Source: Mycobacterium sp. 1245805.9 (GTDB lineage: Bacteria > Actinomycetota > Actinomycetes > Mycobacteriales > Mycobacteriaceae). From it: a stretch of 64,000 nucleotides of DNA. The position numbers were made by a program, and so were the translations under genes. The notes beneath the pieces are model-generated. The model worked only from the letters and a program-made list of their open reading frames with translations, was not told the origin of the DNA and searched no databases. Position 1 is the first letter of the stretch. The number at the start of each line of letters is the position of its first letter. Where the stretch lies: assembly GCF_001672915.1 (NCBI RefSeq), contig NZ_LZKR01000162.1, positions 1 through 64,000 of the forward strand, read 5' to 3'. Positions 58,785 through 64,000 of this stretch are shown here, piece by piece.

Positions 58785-60149
58785 CTACTCCTCGATGCCG
58801 CGGTCGACGGCGATCGCCGACCGGCTGGTGGGCTTCATGTGGTGGATCCGCAGATAGGTTTCGGTGTAGCGCACCGCGATGCGCGCGCCGGCGAACTCCG
58901 ACGGTATGACGTCGCCGGTGCGCTGGCGCCAATCATGCAGGCGCACAGCCAGATCGGCCGCGATCGCGTCGGCGCCCGGGTCGTCACCCGTCAGCAGGTT
59001 GTTCGTCTCGGCGGGATCGGTTCGCAGGTCGTAGAGTTCGCGTTCCGGACGAGGGCCGCCGATGAACGGCGCGACCGCGTGGCCCGACGGGCTGTCCTCG
59101 ATGTCCAACGGCAGGTCGAGCAGCGGGCGCGCCGCGTAGTTCTCGATGTAGCTGTAGTGCTTGGTGCGGATGGCGCGAATGGGGTCGAACGAGTCGTGAT
59201 ACGTCTTCATGGAGTACACCTGTTCGCGGACCGGCTCGGCCTGCGCCTCCGGCGCGAGCAGCGCGCCGGCATGTGAGACACCCTCGACGTCGGGCGGCAC
59301 CCGCAGGCCCAGCAGGTCCAGCAGCGTCGGCACGAAATCGACACCGCTGAACAGCTCGTCGTACACGTGCGGCGACAACGCGCGGCCGGTGGGGGGACGG
59401 ACGATCACCCCGATGCCGGTTCCGGCGTCGTACAGCGTGGATTTCGCGCGCGGGAACGCCGGGCCGTGATCGGTGAAGAACACCACCCAGGTGTTGGCGT
59501 CCAGCCCGGTTTGGGACAGCGTGTCCAACAGCCGGCCGACGGCGGCGTCGGCGGCGGCGATCGCGCCGTAGAAGTCGGCGACGTCGCCGCGGACCTCGGG
59601 GGTGTCGGGCAGGAAGTCTGGGGGGTCGACGTCCGCCGCGTCGGCCGGCTCGTAGCGGTCCCGCGGGTAGGGCCGGTGGGTTTCGAAGAAGCCGGCGGTC
59701 AACAGAAACGGTTGGCCCCCGAGGTTTTCGGCGCTGTCCTGCAGCCACTCCTGGGCGCGGTCCACCACGTAGTCGCAATAGGAATTGGACACGTCGAACT
59801 CGTCGAAGCCGAGGCGCTTGGGGTAGGACGTCTCGTGTTGCATGCCGAAAAGCGCCGAGTACCAACCGGACTCGGCCAATATCTGTGGCAGCGTCCGCAC
59901 GCCGCTGCGGTATTCCCAGCCGTGATGGGCGAGGCCGACCAGGCCGTTGCTTTGCGGGTAGCGGCCGGTGAACAGCGACCCGCGCGACGGCGAACACAGC
60001 GGCGCCGTGGCGTGGGCCCGGGTGAACAGGATGCCCTCGGCGGCGAGCCGGTCCAGCCGCGGGCTGGATACATCCGGGTGACCATAGGCGCCGAGATACC
60101 GCCCCAGGTCGTGCCAGTGCACGATGAGCACGTTTTCTTTAGTTGTCAT
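58785..60149 (-). CDS. Type I sulfatase (Rv0296c-like)
   Basis: 454 residues (Rv0296c: 465). Active-site motif LCSPSRGSLFTGR with C52 in the CxPSR context that a formylglycine-generating enzyme converts to formylglycine. Metal-binding DHG (FFTDHGPAFPRAKST) near 228 and the C-terminal YDLRTDPAETNNL are present; the usual Asp-Asp of the first strand is replaced by HWHDLGRYLG. No signal peptide, so probably cytosolic. The sulfotransferase that accompanies it in M. tuberculosis (Rv0295c) is missing here. Substrate unknown. Confidence 0.88.
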   Translation of the reverse strand: MTTKENVLIVHWHDLGRYLGAYGHPDVSSPRLDRLAAEGILFTRAHATAPLCSPSRGSLFTGRYPQSNGLVGLAHHGWEYRSGVRTLPQILAESGWYSALFGMQHETSYPKRLGFDEFDVSNSYCDYVVDRAQEWLQDSAENLGGQPFLLTAGFFETHRPYPRDRYEPADAADVDPPDFLPDTPEVRGDVADFYGAIAAADAAVGRLLDTLSQTGLDANTWVVFFTDHGPAFPRAKSTLYDAGTGIGVIVRPPTGRALSPHVYDELFSGVDFVPTLLDLLGLRVPPDVEGVSHAGALLAPEAQAEPVREQVYSMKTYHDSFDPIRAIRTKHYSYIENYAARPLLDLPLDIEDSPSGHAVAPFIGGPRPERELYDLRTDPAETNNLLTGDDPGADAIAADLAVRLHDWRQRTGDVIPSEFAGARIAVRYTETYLRIHHMKPTSRSAIAVDRGIEE

Positions 60150-60221
60150 GTGGCGACTTTGCCCGTCATAGCCTCACCTCGACGCGCGACGATACCCCAG
60201 CCACCAGGTTGTCGCCGGGCG

Positions 60222-60887
60222 TTACGATCGGCGCGATTCCCAGCGGTTCTCGGAGACGAACTCCGGCAGCGGCCGCCCGTAGGCCCACCCGTCGAGCTCG
60301 AGGGCCGGCCGGTCCGGAAATTCCGGCACCGGGCCCAGACACAGGATGGCCACCGGTTCGGCGTCGTCGGGCATCTCCAGCAGCTTCGCCAGCCGTCGCG
60401 GGTCGAACAGGGAAACCCAACCCACGCCAAGGCCTTCGGCGCGCGCGGCCAGCCACAGGTTCTGAATCGCGCACGACACCGACGCGAGGTCCATCTGCGG
60501 GAGCGTCCGGCGGCCGAACACGTGCCGGTCGCGGTCGTCGCCGAGCGCCACCACGAAGAGCTCGGCGCACTCGAGGATGCCCTCGACCTTCAGCGCCAAG
60601 AACTCCTCGGCCCGCTCCCCTAGGGCCGCGGCGGTGAGCGGCCGTTCCTCGTCGACGAGGGCGTGAATGCGGCGCCGCAGCGCGTCGTCGGTGATGCGGA
60701 TGAACCGCCACGGCTGCATCAGCCCGACGCTGGGCGCGGCGTGCGCGGCCTGCAGCAACCGCCCCAGTACCTCCTCGCTGACCACGGCGCCCGGTGAGAA
60801 CCGGCGCATGTCGCGGCGCTCGGAGATCACCCGATACACGGCGCGCCGCTCCTCGGGGCTGAACGCCTGATCGGTCACGCCAGCCAT
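60222..60887 (-). CDS. bluB: BluB-like nitroreductase-fold flavoprotein (5,6-dimethylbenzimidazole synthase family)
   Basis: 221 residues (Rv0306: 223). Family motifs are RRDMRRFSPGAVVSEEVLGRLLQAAHAAPSVGLMQPWRFI at the N-terminus, then ASVSCAIQNLWLAARAEGLGVGWVSLF. BluB cleaves FMNH2 to make the lower ligand of vitamin B12. I took ATG 60887; an ATG at 60920 would add 11 residues and overlap the divergent gene. Nitroreductases of other function look alike, so the B12 role is likely, not proven. Confidence 0.83.
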   Translation of the reverse strand: MAGVTDQAFSPEERRAVYRVISERRDMRRFSPGAVVSEEVLGRLLQAAHAAPSVGLMQPWRFIRITDDALRRRIHALVDEERPLTAAALGERAEEFLALKVEGILECAELFVVALGDDRDRHVFGRRTLPQMDLASVSCAIQNLWLAARAEGLGVGWVSLFDPRRLAKLLEMPDDAEPVAILCLGPVPEFPDRPALELDGWAYGRPLPEFVSENRWESRRS

Positions 60888-60918
60888 CGTAGGGAAAACC
60901 GGGTTAGCGTAGTGATCC

Positions 60919-61203
60919 ATGAAGTTTTCCGACGTGCTGGACCAGCTGCCCGCCGACGGCGCCGACGGACGCGTCTACGGCCAGCCCTACGAGACCGCCG
61001 ACGGGACCACCGTGATCCCCGTCGCCAAGCCGCTCGGCGTGTTCGTCGTGCACGGGGGCAAGGCGTCCTGGGTGCCCGCCGTCGACGGCAACCGGATCGC
61101 GCTGATCGGCGTGCTCACCGGCCTGTTGGCGGCGGTGATCGCCAGCCTGGCGGTGCTGCGGCAGCCGCCCTGGCCGAAGATGACGTTCACGGACTATAGG
61201 TGA
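60919..61203 (+). CDS. Small membrane protein with GerW/YtfJ-like N-terminal motif
   Basis: 94 residues. The segment GRVYGQPYETADGTTVIPVAKPLGVFVVHGG (17-47) resembles the start of the YtfJ/GerW sporulation-protein family (VxGxPxxxxxxTxIPVxxxxxGF). It ends in a membrane helix (about 60-82). It is divergent from the BluB-like gene with 31 bp between starts, and its 3' end overlaps the convergent next gene by 17 bp. Function unknown. Confidence 0.7.
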   Translation: MKFSDVLDQLPADGADGRVYGQPYETADGTTVIPVAKPLGVFVVHGGKASWVPAVDGNRIALIGVLTGLLAAVIASLAVLRQPPWPKMTFTDYR

Positions 61204-61669
61204 CGCCGACCGCCCGGAAGATGTACTCGGGCGGCATGTCGAAGGCCAGCGACCGCCGCGGCAGGCCGGCCAGCAGGTCGGCGGCGAGGGCCGCCTTGTA
61301 GTGCAGCGACAGGTGGCCGCTGAACGTCTCGTCGACCTCGCTGACGTCGACGTCGACCTGCACTCCGGTCGACGAGATCTCGACCTTGGCCGCGCCCGTT
61401 TGCGGCGCGTCCCAGCGCGCGTCGACGGTCGGCCCGGCCAGCTTCGGCAGCATGGACAGCGTGGCCAGCACCCGCTCCGAGGTGAAGGCCAGCGAACCGA
61501 CATAGCTGGCGACGCTGTGCGGCAGTCGCACGCCGGGGATGATGCCGCTGAACCGCCGGGTCACCGCGACGTAGTCGGCGAGGTAGATCAGGCCCTCCGC
61601 CTCGACCTGAGCGTGCAGATCGGCGGGTAATTTGCCGATGCCGAACAACTTGCGGACGAAGACCGCCAT
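61187..61669 (-). CDS. Conserved hypothetical protein (Rv0307c-like)
   Basis: 160 residues, equal to Rv0307c. Mostly beta-strand pattern (AKVEISSTGVQVDVDVSEVD) after a helical N-terminus (FGIGKLPADLHAQVEAEGLIYLADYV). No signal peptide or catalytic motif recognised. It stands alone, divergent from the YkuD-like gene with 105 bp between. Confidence 0.8.
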   Translation of the reverse strand: MAVFVRKLFGIGKLPADLHAQVEAEGLIYLADYVAVTRRFSGIIPGVRLPHSVASYVGSLAFTSERVLATLSMLPKLAGPTVDARWDAPQTGAAKVEISSTGVQVDVDVSEVDETFSGHLSLHYKAALAADLLAGLPRRSLAFDMPPEYIFRAVGVTYSP

Positions 61670-61774
61670 GAATCCCAGTATGACGCTCGGCGCTCATCGG
61701 TCACGACGCAGTGACCCAACCGGGTCTAAAGCTTTACTTGACCCCGGCGTTCGCGTGGCCGGACGATTGAGTCC

Positions 61775-62428
61775 ATGCGCCGACTGCTCGCTTCGCTGTG
61801 CGCTGCGGCGTGTCTGATGGTTACGGCCCTGGTGCTGGCGCCGGTGAGCGGCGCGGCCACGCCCTGGTTCGCGAACTCCGTCGGCAATGCCACGCAGGTG
61901 GTTTCGGTCGTCAGCACCGGCGGGTCGAACGCGAAAATGGATATCTACCAACGCACCACCGGCGGCTGGCAGGCGCTGGTGACCGGCATCCCCACCCACG
62001 TCGGTTCCGCGGGCATGGCGCCGCAGGCCCGCAGCGGGGTCCCGGCCACCCCGATGGGCGTGTACACCCTCGACTCCGCGTTCGGCACGGCGCCCAATCC
62101 CGGTGGGGGACTTCCCTATACGCAAGTCGGGCCGAACCACTGGTGGAGCGGCGACGACCACAGCCCCACCTTCAACAGCATGCAGGTCTGCCAGAAGGCG
62201 CAGTGCCCGTTCAACACGGCCGACAGCGAGAACCTGCAGATCCCGCAGTACAAGCACGCGGTCGTGATGGGCGTCAACAAGAACAAGACGCCCGGCGGCG
62301 GTGCCGCGTTCTTCTTTCACACCACCGACGGCGGGCCCACCGAGGGGTGCGTGGCGATCGACGACGCCACGCTGGTGCAGATCATCCGCTGGCTGAAGCC
62401 CGGCGCGGTGATCGCGATTACTAAGTAG
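61775..62428 (+). CDS. Secreted YkuD (L,D-transpeptidase catalytic domain)-like protein, Rv0309-like
   Basis: 217 residues (Rv0309: 218). Signal peptide with cleavage near 26-28 (PVSGAAT). The C-terminal domain has FHTTDGGPTEGCVAI near 187-201, the His...Gly...Cys arrangement of YkuD L,D-transpeptidases, with the active cysteine in EGCVAI. Two more cysteines (VCQKAQCPF) could form a disulfide. A cell-wall role is likely, but the short domain without a peptidoglycan-binding module differs from Ldt enzymes proper. Confidence 0.85.
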   Translation: MRRLLASLCAAACLMVTALVLAPVSGAATPWFANSVGNATQVVSVVSTGGSNAKMDIYQRTTGGWQALVTGIPTHVGSAGMAPQARSGVPATPMGVYTLDSAFGTAPNPGGGLPYTQVGPNHWWSGDDHSPTFNSMQVCQKAQCPFNTADSENLQIPQYKHAVVMGVNKNKTPGGGAAFFFHTTDGGPTEGCVAIDDATLVQIIRWLKPGAVIAITK

Positions 62429-62894
62429 CCAGCGCGCGGCCCGGCTTGATCTTGAAGTCCAAGCCCGCCAACGACATTGTGGCGTCGTAGGTCCGGTCGT
62501 AGCCGGTTCCGCTGATCTTCCAGCCGGCGTCGGTGCGCCGGTAGGTGTCGCGGTAGAAGGCCGCACCGATCAGCATGAAGTTGAGGTCGGCGACGATGAC
62601 CCGGTCCTGCAGGTACCAGCTGCCCGCTGCGGTGTCGCCGTCCACGGTGATATCGGGGTGGGTCACCCGGTGCTCGGTGATGACGTTGCCGGGCAGCGAT
62701 GTACGCATGTACTCGACCAGGTCGGCGCGGTTGGTGAAGTGCAGCTCGTTGCCGATCGACGGGCCGTAGTCGGCCGTGATGTCCTCGGCCAGCGTGTCGG
62801 CGAAGTCGTCCCAATGCTTCGTGTCCAGCGCGCGCAGGTAGCGGTATTTCACCTGCTTGATTGCTTCGATGTCGGCGAACTCTTGAGGGGTCAT
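62421..62894 (-). CDS. SnoaL-like / NTF2-fold protein (Rv0310c-like)
   Basis: 157 residues. Typical N-terminus EFADIEAIKQVKYRYLRALDTKHWDDFADTLAEDITADYG, then HRVTHPDITVDGDTAAGSWYLQDRV and YRRTDAGWKISGTGYDRTYD. Proteins of this fold act as isomerases, dehydratases or cyclases on small polyketide or steroid-like substrates. ATG 62894 lies four bases after the TetR stop, so the two are one operon. The frame extends to 62912 with no better start. Confidence 0.83.
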   Translation of the reverse strand: MTPQEFADIEAIKQVKYRYLRALDTKHWDDFADTLAEDITADYGPSIGNELHFTNRADLVEYMRTSLPGNVITEHRVTHPDITVDGDTAAGSWYLQDRVIVADLNFMLIGAAFYRDTYRRTDAGWKISGTGYDRTYDATMSLAGLDFKIKPGRALAT

Positions 62895-62898
62895 CCGG

Positions 62899-63504
62899 TC
62901 ATTCCAGCACACGGGTGGCCATCTCGATCAGGGCGCGTCGTTCCAGGCTCCAATCGATGGCGGTCCCGGTGATCATCTGCGCCAGCACCACGCCGCGCAG
63001 GGCCGCCCAAATCACTTCGGCCACACCGGCATTGGCCGGGTCGTCGGTGATCAGCCGGCCGAGCTGGCCGATCGCGGCGTTCATCTCCATCAGGTGGCGC
63101 CGCGAGGACCCGCCCCGGGTGGCGCGCAGGATTTCGAAGGCGGCCATGGACGTCGGGCTGCTGTAACAGCTCCACGCGGTGTCGATGACGACCTCGATGC
63201 GCTCGCGCAACGGAAGCTCGCTGACGTCGGCCGACGACAGGCTGTCCACCAGCCGGGCCACCCCGTCGTCGACGACGGCCATCAGCAGGCCGTTGCGGTC
63301 CCCGAAGTGATACTGGATGACCCCCCACGTCACGCCGGCGCGCTCGGCCACGTGCTTGGCGGTCGCGGCGGCGAACCCTTCCTCCATGATGCAGCGCACG
63401 GTCTCGTCGATGATCTTGGTGCGCGTGTCGTCGCCGCGCTTGCGCGGCGCGCTGGTGCGGCGGGTAGGCGCAATGGGCCTGGAAGACGGCCTGGAAGAAA
63501 GCAT
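62899..63504 (-). CDS. TetR-family transcriptional regulator
   Basis: 201 residues. HTH near 24-70 (DDTRTKIIDETVRCIMEEGFAAATAKHVAERAGVTWGVIQYHFGDRNGLLMAV). A basic, Ser/Pro/Arg-rich N-terminal tail precedes it. It faces the Rv0311-like gene across 38 bp of AT-rich DNA, and is followed by the SnoaL-like gene; it probably controls both. Confidence 0.88.
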   Translation of the reverse strand: MLSSRPSSRPIAPTRRTSAPRKRGDDTRTKIIDETVRCIMEEGFAAATAKHVAERAGVTWGVIQYHFGDRNGLLMAVVDDGVARLVDSLSSADVSELPLRERIEVVIDTAWSCYSSPTSMAAFEILRATRGGSSRRHLMEMNAAIGQLGRLITDDPANAGVAEVIWAALRGVVLAQMITGTAIDWSLERRALIEMATRVLE

Positions 63505-63506
63505 TG

Positions 63507-63536
63507 TTGACTTTATAACATAAATCCGTCTATTTT
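63507..63536 (+). promoter_or_regulatory. Candidate SigA promoter of the last gene, leaderless
   Basis: TTGACT (63507-63512) and TATTTT (63531-63536) are separated by 18 bp. Transcription about seven bases later would begin at or next to the GTG at 63543, so the mRNA would be leaderless, which is common in mycobacteria. The GTG also lacks a ribosome binding site. Confidence 0.4.
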
Positions 63537-63542
63537 TGGGCG

Positions 63543-64000
63543 GTGACCGGATCCCGATACGCGCGGTTGTCCCGCCAGGAGCTGTCCGTCCTGGTCCCCG
63601 AACTGCTCCTGATCGGTCACATGATCGACCGCTCCGGCATGGCGTGGTGCATCACGGAGTTCGGCCGCGAGGAGATGGTGCAGATCGCCATCGAGGAGTG
63701 GGCCGGTGCCAGCCCGATCTACACCAAGCGCATGCAGCGGGCGCTGAACTACGAGGGCGTCGACGTGCCCACCATCTTCAAGGGCCTGCAGCTCGACATC
63801 GGCGCGCCGCCGCAATTCATGGACTTCCGCTACACCCTGCACGACCGCTGGCACGGGGAGTTCCAGCTCGACCACTGCGGCGCGCTGCTGGACGTGGAGC
63901 CGATGGGCGACGAGTACGTCTTCGGCATGTGCCACACCATCGAGGATCCGACGTTCGACGCCACCGCAGTGGCGACCAACCCGCGCGCGCAGATGCGTCC
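63543..64000 (+). CDS. N-terminal part of an Rv0311-like conserved protein (3' end outside window)
   Basis: Open from GTG 63543 to the window edge, 152 codons. The sequence begins MTGSRYARLSRQELSVLVPELLLIGHMIDR and contains EFGREEMVQIAIEEWAGASPIYTKRMQ and FRYTLHDRWHGEFQLDHCGALLDVEPMGDEYV. The HCGALLDVEP piece with E-x-x-H-like residues around it suggests a metal or cofactor site, but I recognise no characterised family. Position after the Rv0310c-like gene agrees with Rv0311. Confidence 0.75.
   Translation, partial: MTGSRYARLSRQELSVLVPELLLIGHMIDRSGMAWCITEFGREEMVQIAIEEWAGASPIYTKRMQRALNYEGVDVPTIFKGLQLDIGAPPQFMDFRYTLHDRWHGEFQLDHCGALLDVEPMGDEYVFGMCHTIEDPTFDATAVATNPRAQMR

Overview
The window is high-GC actinobacterial DNA. 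Its gene content and order point to a slow-growing, non-tuberculous Mycobacterium: PE/PPE and PE_PGRS proteins, a complete ESX-3 secretion locus, and long collinearity with the M. tuberculosis stretch around Rv0247c-Rv0276 and Rv0281-Rv0311. The zinc-related block lying against ESX-3 recalls the M. avium group, but the PE_PGRS tail at the left edge is unusual for that group, so I do not name a species.

Left part (1-28465), mostly conserved chromosome. It holds the end of a PE_PGRS-like gene; a succinate dehydrogenase operon of the Sdh1 type; a PEP mutase/isocitrate lyase family enzyme; an Hsp20 chaperone with an HspR-type operator; nirBD nitrite reductase; a CbiX/SirB-type chelatase, the HemD-like regulator NnaR and a NarK transporter (together nitrate/nitrite assimilation and siroheme supply); aac(2')-I; 5-oxoprolinase subunits PxpB/PxpC; an iron-siderophore binding lipoprotein; a LigD-POL-like polymerase; fadD2; a small ribbon-helix-helix-like protein facing a secreted Gly/Trp-rich protein across a palindrome-rich AT-rich gap; fadE6; a 2-hydroxyacid dehydrogenase; a hydrolase and TetR gene divergent from a VOC protein; and an MpaB-family protein divergent from another TetR.

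Middle (28475-41914), a metal-homeostasis island. It contains a CmtR-like sensor with a CDF exporter, a PPE gene with a decayed PE in front, a UPF0718 permease with a TIGR03943 partner, a five-gene operon of cysteine-free (zinc-independent) ribosomal proteins S18, S14, L33 and L28 with a Cys-rich ferredoxin-like protein, a divergent CobW-like protein with alternative L31, a second Zur-like regulator in an operon with a Zn/Mn ABC importer, a methyltransferase and another PPE gene. Five 15-bp Zur-like boxes lie at its promoters.

Right part (41915-64000). The complete ESX-3 operon (eccA3, eccB3, eccC3, PE5, PPE4, esxG, esxH, espG3, eccD3, mycP3, eccE3) is preceded by one Zur-like box, which forms the last codons of the upstream PPE gene, and two IdeR-like boxes. 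Thus zinc starvation probably switches on ribosome remodelling, zinc import and ESX-3 together, with iron acting on ESX-3 as well. Beyond ESX-3 are an alpha/beta hydrolase, a tam-like methyltransferase, a sulfatase, a BluB-like flavoprotein, small conserved proteins, a secreted YkuD-like protein, a SnoaL-like protein, a TetR regulator and the start of an Rv0311-like gene cut by the window edge.
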